Both the position numbers and the translations under genes were made by a program. From NCBI RefSeq assembly GCF_942548115.1, contig NZ_OW824151.1, positions 496,001-560,000 on the forward strand: a DNA stretch of 64,000 nucleotides. The letters run 5' to 3'. A model generated the notes under the pieces. That model saw only the letters and a program-made list of their open reading frames with translations. It had not been told where the DNA came from and did no database searches. The stretch's first letter is position 1; each line of letters opens with the position of its first letter. Source of the stretch: Aeromicrobium sp. Leaf245. GTDB taxonomy: Bacteria > Actinomycetota > Actinomycetes > Propionibacteriales > Nocardioidaceae. Positions 46,169 through 55,379 of this stretch are shown here, piece by piece.

Positions 46169-48109
46169 ATGACCCACCCGCTCGTCGGCGAGCTCCAGCA
46201 GCAGGCCGCGTTCGCGCTGATCCGTGTGCGCGACAGCGACACGGTGACCCTCCTCGGTGGCGCCTTCGAGGACGTCGAGGACCTGGCCGACGTGCCCCTG
46301 TCGGCCGGTGTCCCCGACCGGCTCGGCGGGGGTGCCGGGCCGCGGGCGGCTGGTGGCGGAGTGTGGGACCACCTGGTGCTGGTGCCGTTCCGACAGGCCC
46401 GTGAGCGCGGGTTCGCCGCGCACGACGACGGCACCCCCCTGCGCGTGGTGAGCGCCGACGTCCTCCACGAGGTCCCGCTGGCCGACCTGCTGCCGACGCT
46501 GCCAGACGGCGGCGTGCAGCTGGCCGACCGCGGCGGCTTCGAGACGTCCGACGCCGACTACGCCTCGATGGTGCGCCAGATCATCGACGACGAGATCGGC
46601 CGCGGCGAGGGTGCCAACCTGGTGATCGGGCGGCACTACCGGGCGAAGGTCGCCGACTGGGGCCACGACGCCGCGCTGGCCGTGTTCCGTCGGCTGCTCG
46701 AGCGCGAGCGCGGTGCGTTCTGGACGTTCTGCATCTTCACCGGCGACCGCTACCTCATCGGCGCGAGCCCCGAGCGGCACGTGAGCGTCGAGGCCGGCCA
46801 GGTGCGGATGAACCCGATCAGCGGCACGTTCCGCACCAAGGGGCTCACGACCCACGCCGAGAAGACGTCGGCCCTGCTGGAGTTCCTGCGCGACGAGAAG
46901 GAGATCTACGAGCTCTTCATGGTCGTCGACGAGGAGCTCAAGATGATGTGCGACATCTGCCACGAGGGGGGTCTCGTGCTGGGGCCGTACCTCAAGCCGA
47001 TGAGCCACCTCGTGCACACCGAGTACCTGCTCGCCGGTCGCACGGACCGCGACGTGCGCGCCGTGCTGCGCGACTCGATGTTCGCCGCCACGGTCACGGG
47101 CAGCCCCGTGGAGAACGCCTGCCGGCTCATCGAGCAGTACGAGGCGCACGGCCGCGGCTACTACGCGTCGGTGGCCGCCCTCGTGGGCCGCGACGCCGAC
47201 GGGCTGCAGCGCGCCGACGCGCCCATCCTCATCCGCACGGCCGACGTCGACCTCGAGGGCAACCTGAAGGTCACCGCCGGGGCCACGCTCGTGCGCGACT
47301 CCGACCCCGACTACGAGACCGCCGAGACGTGGGCCAAGGCCTCGGGCGTGCTGAGCGCGTTCGGCCTGGTCGACGCGCCGGCCCCCGCCACGGGCGGCGC
47401 GCCCGACACGTTCGACGCGTTCACCCGGGAGGACGACGTGCTCATCGCCCTCGGCGAGCGCAACGCCCGGCTCAGCCAGTTCTGGCTGTCGGACCAGTCC
47501 GGTGCCGCGCCCGAGCCGTCGCTGCAGGGCCGCAGGGTCGTGGTGGTCGACGGCGAGGACGACTTCGTCAACATGCTGTCGCACGTGTTCGGCGTGCTGG
47601 GCATGAGCACCGACGTCGTGCGCCACGACGCCTACCGCGCCTGGGTCGAGGGCGGGCGTGCGCTCGACGAGTACGACCTCGTGGTCGTCGGTCCGGGCCC
47701 GGGCGACCCGCGCGACGTCGGCGACGCCAAGATCGCGGTCCTCGACGACGTGGTGGTCGACCTGCTCGCCTCGGAGCAGCCGTTCCTCGCGGTGTGCCTG
47801 GGTCACCAGGTGCTGAGCCGCAACCTCGGCCTCGACGTCGACTTCAAGGACATCGTCTTCCAGGGCACGCAGTCGCGGCTCGACGTGCTGGGCAGACCGG
47901 AGACGGTGGGCTTCTACAACACGTTCGTGGCCCGCGTCGGTGCGACGGGCCTGCCCGCAGGCGTCTCCGTGGAGCGAGAAGAGGCGACCGGCGACATCCA
48001 CCACGTGGCCGGTCCGCACTTCCACGGCATCCAGTTCCACGCCGAGTCGGTGCTGACCCAGCGCGGGTTCGCCATCCTCCGCGACCTGGTCCTCGACCTG
48101 CTCGGCTGA
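46169..48109 (+). CDS. Fused anthranilate synthase components I/II (TrpE-TrpG; PhzE-like)
   Basis: A 646-residue fusion. Residues about 1-440 are the chorismate-binding TrpE part, with GERHVSVEAG-like SPERHVSVEAG and MNPISGTFRTKG. The glutamine amidotransferase TrpG part (about 455-645) has GPGPGDPRD, nucleophile Cys543 in CLGHQ and the His/Glu in HGIQFHAES. The NPISGT wording is closer to PhzE (ADIC synthase) than to ordinary TrpE (NPIAGT), so the product could be anthranilate or 2-amino-2-deoxyisochorismate. The Trp leader argues for anthranilate. GAAGG precedes ATG 46169. No phenazine genes are near. Confidence 0.9.
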   Translation: MTHPLVGELQQQAAFALIRVRDSDTVTLLGGAFEDVEDLADVPLSAGVPDRLGGGAGPRAAGGGVWDHLVLVPFRQARERGFAAHDDGTPLRVVSADVLHEVPLADLLPTLPDGGVQLADRGGFETSDADYASMVRQIIDDEIGRGEGANLVIGRHYRAKVADWGHDAALAVFRRLLERERGAFWTFCIFTGDRYLIGASPERHVSVEAGQVRMNPISGTFRTKGLTTHAEKTSALLEFLRDEKEIYELFMVVDEELKMMCDICHEGGLVLGPYLKPMSHLVHTEYLLAGRTDRDVRAVLRDSMFAATVTGSPVENACRLIEQYEAHGRGYYASVAALVGRDADGLQRADAPILIRTADVDLEGNLKVTAGATLVRDSDPDYETAETWAKASGVLSAFGLVDAPAPATGGAPDTFDAFTREDDVLIALGERNARLSQFWLSDQSGAAPEPSLQGRRVVVVDGEDDFVNMLSHVFGVLGMSTDVVRHDAYRAWVEGGRALDEYDLVVVGPGPGDPRDVGDAKIAVLDDVVVDLLASEQPFLAVCLGHQVLSRNLGLDVDFKDIVFQGTQSRLDVLGRPETVGFYNTFVARVGATGLPAGVSVEREEATGDIHHVAGPHFHGIQFHAESVLTQRGFAILRDLVLDLLG

Positions 48110-48142
48110 GCTGTCGGCGCGGGCGGGGCGGGGGTCGCGCGG

Positions 48143-48358
48143 CTAGCTCTTCAGCTTGTTCAGCGCCGACGGCTCGTGGGCCGCCTTCGCGCCGGTCTTC
48201 TCGCTCTCGACGACGAGCTTCGGCTCGTCATCGCTCGCCTTCCACTGCCGGCCGTCGAGCTGGAAGTCCTTGGTCTTGCGCTCCACGACCTTGCCCTGCG
48301 TGCGGCCCTGCGGGCTGTCCCAGCTGACCCGATCACCGACCTGGATGTTCTTCGTCAT
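48143..48358 (-). CDS. DUF2945 (HVA1-like) small protein
   Basis: A 71-residue protein starting MTKNIQVGDRVSWDSPQGRT, the conserved opening of DUF2945, followed by GKVVERKTKDFQLDGRQWKAS and KLVVESEKTGAKAAH. Family members are small SH3-like proteins of unknown function; the fungal relative is Hva1/TUDOR-like. Cytosolic and basic. CACCCT at 48365-48370 lies six bases before the ATG, so it is probably expressed from its own leaderless promoter rather than from the exporter gene upstream. Confidence 0.88.
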   Translation of the reverse strand: MTKNIQVGDRVSWDSPQGRTQGKVVERKTKDFQLDGRQWKASDDEPKLVVESEKTGAKAAHEPSALNKLKS

Positions 48359-48376
48359 GACCTCAGGGTGCGATGA

Positions 48377-49294
48377 TCAGCCCACGTGCGCACGTCGAGG
48401 ACGCAGGCGGGTGACGGCCACGCCGGCCAGGCACAACGCGCCGCCCACGAACGCGAGGGGCGCCGGCACCTCGCCCAGGAGCGCCCACGAGATGAGCGTC
48501 GCGACGGCCGGCACGAGGTAGGTCGTCGACGCGACCGAGCCGGCACTGAGCCGGCGCAGCGCGTACGACCACGTCGTGAACCCGATGGCGGTGGGGAAGA
48601 CCCCCAGGTAGACGAGCCACGCCACGTCACCGCTCGACGCCGACCCCAGCTGGTCCACGAGGCCCGGCGCGAACGGCACGCAGACCACGGCGCCGATGGT
48701 GCACGCCATCCACACCGACATGGCCGGAGCGACGGTCCGCAGCGTCGGCTTCTGGGTGAGGGCGCCGACGGCGTAGAGCACCGCGGCGGCGACGCACAGC
48801 AGCACACCGGTGGCGCTGGCCGTCTCGACCGCCGTGTCGTGACGCGTGCTGGTGGCGATGAGCACCACGCCGGCGAAGGCGATCGCCGTGCCGATCACGA
48901 GCGGACGTGGGAATCCCTCCTTGAGCACGATCCCGGCGAGCAGCGCGATGAGGATCGGCCCGATGTTCACGACGAGCGCGGCGGTGCCGGCGTCGAGGTA
49001 GGTCTCCCCTGCGTTGAGGGCCACGTTGTAGGCACCGAACCACAGCACGCCGTAGACGACGACCAGTCCGAGGGTGCGTCCGCGCGGCAGGCGGTGACGC
49101 CACGGACGGGCGATCACCACGAGCGCGAGCGCTCCCACGAGCAACCGACCGAGGCTCAGCGGACCGGGCTCGAAGACGTCGGCCACGGCGCGGATGCCGA
49201 CGAACGCCGACGCCCACAGCACCACGGTGACGGCGAGCGCGGCCACCGACCAGTCCCGCTCGGTCACGCGTTCGGTCACGGGGGAGACGGTCAT
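48377..49294 (-). CDS. DMT/EamA family membrane transporter
   Basis: A 305-residue protein with ten predicted helices in two EamA repeats. N-terminal WSVAALAVTVVLWASAFVGIRAV is typical of the family, as is the closing LVPAVATLISWALLGEVPAPLAFVGGALCLAGVAV. Such proteins export metabolites or amino acids; substrate is unknown. TAGCGT (49301-49306) lies six bases before ATG 49294. It is separated from the protease gene by a strong hairpin. Confidence 0.92.
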   Translation of the reverse strand: MTVSPVTERVTERDWSVAALAVTVVLWASAFVGIRAVADVFEPGPLSLGRLLVGALALVVIARPWRHRLPRGRTLGLVVVYGVLWFGAYNVALNAGETYLDAGTAALVVNIGPILIALLAGIVLKEGFPRPLVIGTAIAFAGVVLIATSTRHDTAVETASATGVLLCVAAAVLYAVGALTQKPTLRTVAPAMSVWMACTIGAVVCVPFAPGLVDQLGSASSGDVAWLVYLGVFPTAIGFTTWSYALRRLSAGSVASTTYLVPAVATLISWALLGEVPAPLAFVGGALCLAGVAVTRLRPRRAHVG

Positions 49295-49300
49295 GCCTCC

Positions 49301-49306
49301 ACGCTA
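49301..49306 (-). promoter_or_regulatory. -10 element TAGCGT of the DMT transporter gene
   Basis: TAGCGT on the minus strand with GGAGGC and ATG following. As at the esterase gene, a GGAGG lies between hexamer and start. Confidence 0.6.
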
Positions 49307-49372
49307 GGGCTGGCAGGACCTTGACGTCGCGCGGTTTTCGGACACGTAGGCCTGAGATGCCGCCAGACATGG

Positions 49373-49410
49373 CTCCTCCCCGGACGCAGGTGCCGCGTTC
49401 CGGGGAGGAG
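49373..49410 (-). terminator. Rho-independent-like hairpin after the PepD-like gene
   Basis: CTCCTCCCCGGA (49373-49384) and TCCGGGGAGGAG (49399-49410) form a perfect 12-bp stem with a 14-base loop. It stands 51 bases past the protease stop and before the transporter promoter. There is no T-run on the minus strand; the stem strength alone suggests termination. Confidence 0.7.
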
Positions 49411-49461
49411 TAGGGCGGCGCAGTGCTCGGGGGGAGGGGCGCGCCGCCGATCGGGGGAGCG

Positions 49462-51045
49462 TCAGTCGCTCGTCTCGCCACCGTCGGAGGCGAGGGTCAC
49501 CTCCGCCTCGGCCTTCTTGCCGTCGCGCAGGTAGGTCAGCGTGACCTTCTCGCCGGGGCGGTAGCCGCGGATGCCGGCCACGAGCGCGTCGGAGCTGCCG
49601 ACGGGCTGGCCGTTGATGGCGGTCACGATGTCGCCCTGCTCCAGACCGGCCTCGGCGCCGGCGCTGTCGGGGTTGACCTCGGTGATCTCGGCACCGATGC
49701 CGGTGATGTCGTCGCTGTCGACGGCAGGACGGACGGTGACGCCGATGAGGGCGTGCTCGACCTTCTCACCCTTGACCAGCTGGTCGGCCACGCTCTTGGC
49801 GAGATCGATCGGGATGGCGAAGCCCAGGCCGATGGAACCGGCGCTCGCGGCGGTCGTGCCACCCGAGCGGATGGCGGAGTTGATGCCCACCACGCGACCC
49901 TCGAGGTCGACGAGCGGTCCGCCGGAGTTGCCCGGGTTGATCGCGGCGTCGGTCTGCACGGCGGGGAACACGGTGGTGTTCTGGCCCGAGCCGTCTGAGG
50001 AGGAGACGGGACGGTTGAGCGCGCTCACGATGCCGCTCGTGACGGTGCTCTCGAGCCCGAAGGGCGAACCGATCGCCACGACCTCCTCGCCCACCGCGAG
50101 GTCGGACGACTTGCCGAACGTGGCCGGGGTGAGGCCGTCGCGCTCGACCTTCACCACGGCGAGGTCGGTCTTCGGGTCGCGGCCCACGATCGTGCCCTTG
50201 GACGTGGTGCCGTCGCTGAAGGCCACCGTGATGGTGCCCTGCTCGGCGGCCGCCTCCACGACGTGGTTGTTGGTCAGGATGTTGCCGTCGCTGCTGATGA
50301 CGATGCCCGTGCCGGACCCGGCCTCCGACCCACCGGAGACGTTGATCTGGACCACGGACGGCAGCACGGCCTTCGCGACCTTCTCGACCTGGCCACTCGT
50401 GGCCTGGTCGCTCCCGCTGGTCGAGTCGAGCGAGCTGACCACCGGGCTCGTGCCGGAGTCGCCGGCACCGAGCTGGTCGTAGAGGGCGGCTCCACCGGCT
50501 CCGGCGGCTGCGGCCAGCAGCGCGATGGCGGCGACGCCGGCCACGGCCCGGCGGGGTCGACGTCGGGGCTTGTCCGCCGGCGCGGTGTGCTCGGCGAAGG
50601 GCGGCTGCTGGCCGCCACCGGCGCCGGCCGGGAGCACGACGGTGGGCTCGGCGCCGGGGTGGCCGGCCGCGGGCGCGGCGGGTGCCTCGTAGCGGTGCGC
50701 GTACTCCGGGGGGACCGGGGTGCCGGTGCGGTCGGGGGTCGAGGCCGCGGGCTGCTCGGTCGTGGGCTGCCCGGTGGTGGGCTGCTCAGTGGTGCGGTCC
50801 GGGGTCGAGCCGTGCTCGACGGGGGTCTGCACCGTCGGCTCGTGGTCGGCCGGGTGGCCACCGGCCTGCGGCTCACCGGTCGCCTGCTCGGGCGTGATCT
50901 GAGCGTCGGCGGGCTGCTGGGGAAGGTGCTGCTCGGGGGCAGCGCCAGGGGTGCCCTCCGCGCCCGAGGAGGGCGCATCGCCGGCCCCGCGCTGCGTCGG
51001 GGGGGAGTAGGGGCGATCGGCGAAGGGATCGTTCTGGTCGGTCAT
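49462..51045 (-). CDS. pepD: Membrane-anchored HtrA/DegP-like serine protease with PDZ domain (PepD-like)
   Basis: A 527-residue protease. A long Pro/Thr/Gln-rich cytosolic start (1-160) precedes one membrane helix (about 167-188). The trypsin-like domain (about 215-410) has the triad His in TNNHVV, Asp in KTDLAVV and Ser in NPGNSGGPL. A PDZ domain (about 430-515) ends with LEQGDIVTAINGQPVGSSD. It matches actinobacterial PepD/HtrA, an extracytoplasmic quality-control protease linked to MprAB. The kinase and regulator genes lie immediately upstream in the same direction, so the three are a functional unit. Confidence 0.93.
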   Translation of the reverse strand: MTDQNDPFADRPYSPPTQRGAGDAPSSGAEGTPGAAPEQHLPQQPADAQITPEQATGEPQAGGHPADHEPTVQTPVEHGSTPDRTTEQPTTGQPTTEQPAASTPDRTGTPVPPEYAHRYEAPAAPAAGHPGAEPTVVLPAGAGGGQQPPFAEHTAPADKPRRRPRRAVAGVAAIALLAAAAGAGGAALYDQLGAGDSGTSPVVSSLDSTSGSDQATSGQVEKVAKAVLPSVVQINVSGGSEAGSGTGIVISSDGNILTNNHVVEAAAEQGTITVAFSDGTTSKGTIVGRDPKTDLAVVKVERDGLTPATFGKSSDLAVGEEVVAIGSPFGLESTVTSGIVSALNRPVSSSDGSGQNTTVFPAVQTDAAINPGNSGGPLVDLEGRVVGINSAIRSGGTTAASAGSIGLGFAIPIDLAKSVADQLVKGEKVEHALIGVTVRPAVDSDDITGIGAEITEVNPDSAGAEAGLEQGDIVTAINGQPVGSSDALVAGIRGYRPGEKVTLTYLRDGKKAEAEVTLASDGGETSD

Positions 51046-51138
51046 GGAACAACATTCTCCCCGATCACTGAGAGCGCGCTGAGCGGCGCGTGTGAGCGGC
51101 GGAAGAAGATCGCGGTTCCTGTGGCCCGACGCCGCAGG

Positions 51139-52662
51139 TCAGAGCGGCGTGTCGTCGCCGCGCTCGGCCGCCGACGGCAGCGAGAACGTGACGACCGTGC
51201 CGCCACTCTCGGGCGACTCAGCGTGCACGGCACCGCCGTGGCGCACCGCCGCCTGCTGCACGATCGACAGACCCAGCCCCGACCCCGGCATGGTGCGCGC
51301 CTCGGTGGAGCGGAAGAACCGGTCGAACACGTGCGGCAGGTCCTCCGCGGCGATGCCCGGACCCTCGTCGCGGACGGTCAGCACGCCCTCGTGCAGGGCC
51401 ACGGTGACCCTGCCGCCGTCCGGGCTCCACTTGACCGCGTTGTCGAGGAGGTTGGTCACGGCGCGCTCGAGCACGTGGGCCTCGCCGATCACGTCCCACT
51501 GCTCCAGGCGGACGTCGAAGGTCAGCCCGGTCGAGCGGGGTCGCACCCGCTCCAGCGCCTGCTCCACCACGTCGACCAGGTCGAGCGGCTCGGGGGCGCG
51601 GTGCAGGGGCTCGTCGCGCGCCAGCTCGACCAGGTCGCCGACCAAGGTGGTCAGCTCGCCCAGCTGGGCCCGCACGTCGTCCATGATCTCGCGACGCTGC
51701 TCCAGGCTCAGGGTGCGGTCCTGCCGCTCGGTGGCCTGGCCCAGCAGCTCGATGTTGGTGCGCAGGCTGGTCAGCGGGGTGCGCAGCTCGTGGCCCGCGT
51801 CGGCGACGAGCTGGCGCTGGCGCTGCTGCGAGGCGTCGAGCGCCATGAGCATCTGGTTGAACGACGACGTGAGCCGGGCCAGCTCGTCGTGCTCGGACCC
51901 GGTGACCTCGATCGGCTTCAGCTCCGCGGTGCGGGCCACGCGCTCGGTGGCGGCGGTGAGCCGGCGGACCGGCCGCAGCCCGTTGGTGGCCACCACCCAG
52001 CCCGCCACGCCGGCCACGAGGATGCCGACGGCGCTCGTGAGCAGCAGGATCAGCTGCAGCCGGTCGAGCGAGCGCTGGGTGGACTCCATCGACTGCGCCA
52101 GCACCAGGGCCTGCCCGGGTCCGGCCTGGACGGCCACGATGCGGTACGGCACGCCACCGATGCGGGCCGTGCGCTGCGACGTCGTCTCCTCGCCCAGCGA
52201 CACGGCGATCTCGCGCTGGTCGTAGGGCACGTTCGAGCGGGTCTGCGCCGTGAAGATCTTGCCGCCCTCGACGGAGATGAACCGGATCCCGAACACCGAG
52301 AGCAGGTCGACGTCGGCCGCCGACATCGACGACGGGGAGTAGCCGGCCGACACGGCCGCGTCGGCCCGCTTCACCAGCGAGGCGTCGAGCGAGCCCTCCA
52401 GCTCGGCCCGCACCGTGATGTAGACCGTGGCGCTCGCGACGGCCAGCACCGCGGCGACCGCGCCCGTGGTGAGAAGAGCGACGCGCAGGGCCAGCGAGGC
52501 CCGCGCGGTGTACGGGTGGATCCGCCGCCTGGCCGCGTCGACCACGCCGGTCGTCCGCGAGGTCTCCTCGGCGGGCGAGGTGTCACCGCTCGCCGCGCCG
52601 GCCCCCGAGGGACGGACGCTCGTCGTGGCGGGACGGGAGGCGTCGGGGGACGAGGCCGTCAT
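51139..52662 (-). CDS. mprB: Envelope-stress sensor histidine kinase (MprB-like)
   Basis: A 507-residue two-pass kinase. Membrane helices at about 58-82 and 203-226 enclose an extracytoplasmic sensor of about 120 residues. A HAMP domain follows (about 227-280), then the HisKA box ADAGHELRTPL with His291 and an HATPase with NLLDNAVKWS and GSGLGLSIV. ATG 52662 overlaps the regulator stop by one base. Equivalent to MprB or another class I kinase partnered with a PepD gene; MprAB senses envelope stress and induces sigma E-type responses in mycobacteria. Confidence 0.92.
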   Translation of the reverse strand: MTASSPDASRPATTSVRPSGAGAASGDTSPAEETSRTTGVVDAARRRIHPYTARASLALRVALLTTGAVAAVLAVASATVYITVRAELEGSLDASLVKRADAAVSAGYSPSSMSAADVDLLSVFGIRFISVEGGKIFTAQTRSNVPYDQREIAVSLGEETTSQRTARIGGVPYRIVAVQAGPGQALVLAQSMESTQRSLDRLQLILLLTSAVGILVAGVAGWVVATNGLRPVRRLTAATERVARTAELKPIEVTGSEHDELARLTSSFNQMLMALDASQQRQRQLVADAGHELRTPLTSLRTNIELLGQATERQDRTLSLEQRREIMDDVRAQLGELTTLVGDLVELARDEPLHRAPEPLDLVDVVEQALERVRPRSTGLTFDVRLEQWDVIGEAHVLERAVTNLLDNAVKWSPDGGRVTVALHEGVLTVRDEGPGIAAEDLPHVFDRFFRSTEARTMPGSGLGLSIVQQAAVRHGGAVHAESPESGGTVVTFSLPSAAERGDDTPL

Positions 52663-53354
52663 CAGGGCGGCGTCTCGCGCAGCACGTAGCCCACGCCGCG
52701 CACGGTGTGCAGGAGCCGCGCCTCGCCCTCGGCCTCGAGCTTGCGGCGCACGTAGCCGACGTAGACCTCGAGCGAGTTGGCGGTGGTGGGGAAGTCGAAG
52801 CCCCACACCTCCTCGAGGATGTACGACCGCTCCAGCACGCGCTTCGGGCGCTGCATGAACAGCTCGAGCAGGGCGAACTCGGTGCGGGTCAGGGAGATGG
52901 CGCGCTCGCCGCGGGTCACGTCGCGGGTGACCGGGTCGAGGGTCAGGTCGGCGAACTCCAGCGGCTGCTCGTCGGCCTCGAGCTCGGCCTGGCGGGCCGA
53001 GCGACGCAGCAGGGCGCGCACGCGGGCCAGCAGCTCGTCGAGGGCGAACGGCTTGGTCAGGTAGTCGTCGGCGCCGGCGTCGAGACCGTCGACGCGGTCG
53101 CTCACGGCGTCACGCGCGGTGAGCACGAGGATCGGCACGTCGTTGCCCGCGCTGCGCAGCGCACGGGTGGCCTCGAGCCCGTCGAGCCGCGGCATCATGA
53201 CGTCCATGACGATGATGTCGGGGTCGGTGCGGGGGACCACGGCGAGCGCCTCGGCGCCGTCGGAGGCGAGCTCGACGGTGTAGCCGTTGAACTCCAGCGA
53301 GCGTCGCAGCGAGTCACGGACGGCGCGGTCGTCGTCGACCACCAGGATGCGCAT
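52662..53354 (-). CDS. mprA: OmpR/PhoB family response regulator (MprA-like)
   Basis: A 230-residue regulator. The receiver domain has DDD at 7-9, phosphoacceptor Asp51 in [13 protein letters not shown] and KPF near residue 100. The winged-helix DNA-binding part contains [34 protein letters not shown] and [15 protein letters not shown] (53361-53366) lies six bases before ATG 53354, indicating a leaderless message. It leads the regulator-kinase-protease run and is probably autoregulated. No obvious direct-repeat MprA box was found by eye upstream. Confidence 0.93.
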   Translation of the reverse strand: MRILVVDDDRAVRDSLRRSLEFNGYTVELASDGAEALAVVPRTDPDIIVMDVMMPRLDGLEATRALRSAGNDVPILVLTARDAVSDRVDGLDAGADDYLTKPFALDELLARVRALLRRSARQAELEADEQPLEFADLTLDPVTRDVTRGERAISLTRTEFALLELFMQRPKRVLERSYILEEVWGFDFPTTANSLEVYVGYVRRKLEAEGEARLLHTVRGVGYVLRETPP

Positions 53355-53428
53355 GGGTCCAGTGTGCCCAACCCTGGTGAGAATCGGCTGAGTTCGCCGT
53401 CGAGTCCTGCGGCGGACCGCGGGTGCGG

Positions 53429-54307
53429 TCAGTCGGTGGGCGGGTGGAGCGCGGCCTGCGCGGCGGCGGTGGCGCGGGCGCCGTAGGTGCCGCCGAACAG
53501 CACGGCGTGCACGAGCAGCGGGTGCAGCTGGTGCAGCGGGACGCGGGCCTGCCACCCGTCGGCGAGCGGGGCCTGCTCCTCGTAGGACTCGAGCACCCGC
53601 TGAAGGTGAGGCAGCCCGAACAGCGACAGCATGGCCAGGTCGGTCTCGCGGTGCCCGCCGTGCGCGGCCGGGTCGATGACCCAGGCCTGTCCGTCGGTGC
53701 CCCACACGACGTTGCCCGACCACAGGTCGCCGTGGATGCGGGCGGGGGGCTCGGCCGGCCCGGCGATCTCACGGATGCGGCCCATCGTGCGCTCGATGGT
53801 GCCGGCCTGCTCCTTCGTGAGCGCCTTGCGCTGCACCGCGGCACGTACGTAGGGCATGACCCGGCGCGACGCGTAGAACTCCGGCCACGTCTCGAGCGGA
53901 CGGTTGGGCAGCGGGGCGAGCCCGATGAAGCCGTCGACGTCGGCACCGAACGTGGGCGCCCCGGCGGCGTGGGTGCGGGCCAGGGCGCGGCCGAACCGCT
54001 CGGCCGCCTCGACGGTCGGCTTGCCGGGCTCGACCCAGGCCAGCACCACGCACTCGTCGTCGGCACCCAGGAGCTCGGGCACCTTCACCCCGTCGGACAC
54101 CTCGGCCAGCCAGCGCAGCCCGGCGGCCTCCCGGGCGAAGAACCCGGCGGGGGCCTGCGGGCGGGTCTTGATGACCGCGGTGCGGCCGTCGCTCAGCCGG
54201 AGCCGGGTGGTCGTGCAGATGTCGCCACCCGCCACGGGGGTCGTGGCGACCACCCCGTGCCCGATGAGCGCCTCCGCGCGCGCTGCCGTCCCCGTCATCC
54301 GTGCCAT
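53429..54307 (-). CDS. Fructosamine kinase family protein
   Basis: A 292-residue kinase-fold protein. ATP-site lysine in [25 protein letters not shown], catalytic [13 protein letters not shown] and metal Asp in [19 protein letters not shown] are those of fructosamine-3-kinase-like enzymes, which phosphorylate glycated amines and lead to deglycation. ATG 54307 is chosen because TAACCT (54315-54320) stands just before it, with a 7-base spacer. An earlier in-frame ATG at 54337 would overlap the phosphatase gene by 20 bases. Confidence 0.9.
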   Translation of the reverse strand: MARMTGTAARAEALIGHGVVATTPVAGGDICTTTRLRLSDGRTAVIKTRPQAPAGFFAREAAGLRWLAEVSDGVKVPELLGADDECVVLAWVEPGKPTVEAAERFGRALARTHAAGAPTFGADVDGFIGLAPLPNRPLETWPEFYASRRVMPYVRAAVQRKALTKEQAGTIERTMGRIREIAGPAEPPARIHGDLWSGNVVWGTDGQAWVIDPAAHGGHRETDLAMLSLFGLPHLQRVLESYEEQAPLADGWQARVPLHQLHPLLVHAVLFGGTYGARATAAAQAALHPPTD

Positions 54308-54317
54308 GGCGGCGAGG

Positions 54318-54836
54318 TTACCCGGTGAGGTCGGCACGGAGCCGCGGTACGGCGGCCACGACGGCGTCGCTGGTCCGCTCGACCATGGCGAGCACCTGCT
54401 GGAAGCCCTCGGCCCCGCCGTACCAGGGGTCCTCGACCTCGTCGTCGCCCGGCGCGGCCTCCGGGTCGAACGAGCGGAACATCCGCACGCGCTCGGCGTC
54501 GGCCACGGTGGGGGCGAGCTCGGTCATGTCGGCGTGGTTGCGGGCGTCCATCGCGAGCATGAGGTCGGCCTCGGCGTACGTGTCGGTGGTGAACGTGCGG
54601 GCGCGGTGACGGGTCGGGTCGTACCCGGCGGCGCTCAGTGCGGTGGCGGCGCGCTCGTCCATCGGCTCGCCCTCGTGCCACCCGCCGGTGCCGGACGACG
54701 TGACCACGACGTCGTCGGCCAGGCCGGCGTCGGCGAGCCGCTGCTCGAGCACCACGTGCGCCATGGGGGAGCGGCAGATGTTGCCCAGGCAGGTGACCTC
54801 GACGCGCAGGGGTCGCTCGCTCATGCGCTCAGTCAC
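54318..54836 (-). CDS. Low-molecular-weight protein-tyrosine phosphatase
   Basis: A 172-residue enzyme of the LMW-PTP family. The P-loop is CLGNICRSP (CX5RS), near residues 16-24, and the general acid Asp sits in VEDPWYGG. Dephosphorylates tyrosyl proteins. The start may be GTG 54836, which overlaps the holin-like gene by eight bases, or ATG 54824. Ribosome-site evidence is weak for both, so the longer is listed. Cytosolic. Confidence 0.92.
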   Translation of the reverse strand: MTERMSERPLRVEVTCLGNICRSPMAHVVLEQRLADAGLADDVVVTSSGTGGWHEGEPMDERAATALSAAGYDPTRHRARTFTTDTYAEADLMLAMDARNHADMTELAPTVADAERVRMFRSFDPEAAPGDDEVEDPWYGGAEGFQQVLAMVERTSDAVVAAVPRLRADLTG

Positions 54837-55212
54837 CCGCGAAGGCGCCGAGGACGGCGTTGACGATCGAGATCACGATCGACGCCAGCACCGCCCACCA
54901 GAAGCCGTCGATGAAGAACGGGGCGTCGAGGGAGTCGGCGATGCGCGACGTCAGCAGCAGCAGGCCGGCGTTGATGACGACCAGCGCCAGCCCCAGCGTG
55001 AGGATGATGAACGGCAGCGACAGCACCTTGATGATCGGCGCGACGAACGTGTTCACCACGGCGAAGATGGCCGCGACGACCGCGAGGGTGACGAGCCGGT
55101 CCGACGTCGTGTCGCTCGCCGTGCCGATGCTCATGTGCGTGCCGAGCAGCCACGCGGCCGTGGCCAGCGCCGCCGCGCCGAGCACCCAGGAGGTGAGAAG
55201 TCGAGAGAGCAT
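54829..55212 (-). CDS. Phage holin family/four-helix membrane protein
   Basis: A 127-residue protein with four hydrophobic helices (about 5-24, 40-60, 66-90, 100-124). The pattern IAFAVVNTFVAPIIKVLSLPFIILTLGLALVVINAGLLL is typical of the phage holin family 4 superfamily III (YvlD-like) membrane proteins of unknown function, despite the name. CATGAT (55219-55224) is six bases before ATG 55212. Its stop overlaps the phosphatase start region, so the two are probably coupled. Not associated with any phage genes. Confidence 0.88.
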   Translation of the reverse strand: MLSRLLTSWVLGAAALATAAWLLGTHMSIGTASDTTSDRLVTLAVVAAIFAVVNTFVAPIIKVLSLPFIILTLGLALVVINAGLLLLTSRIADSLDAPFFIDGFWWAVLASIVISIVNAVLGAFAGD

Positions 55213-55282
55213 GCGTCGATCATGGCAGTCGCCCCGCTCCCGGCGCGATTCGCCGCGGAACGTGTTCCGCCCCTCCCGTCCC

Positions 55283-55360
55283 GCAGATTCCCAGGTCGAC
55301 CTGGGAATCTGCCGCCGCGCACGGGAAACCCCCGTCTGCAGGGGTTGCTTCCCGTGCGCG
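55283..55360. repeat. Family A palindrome-hairpin element, copy A3
   Basis: 55283-55312 is a perfect 30-base palindrome with the same AGGTCGACCT centre and GATTCCC arms as A1 and A2. A hairpin follows with arms 55316-55327 and 55349-55360 (CGCGCACGGGAA, perfect 12 bp), and inside it AACCCC/GGGGTT pairs. Between the arms lie CGTCTGCAGGGGTTGC. It stands 19 bases beyond the stop of the exporter gene. Confidence 0.82.
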
Positions 55361-55379
55361 AGCGGGGAGAACCGTGCGG

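Noticed and set aside
54829-55212. Prophage remnant suggested by the holin-family protein
   Set aside because: The family is a general four-helix membrane protein group despite its name, and no other phage genes are nearby.
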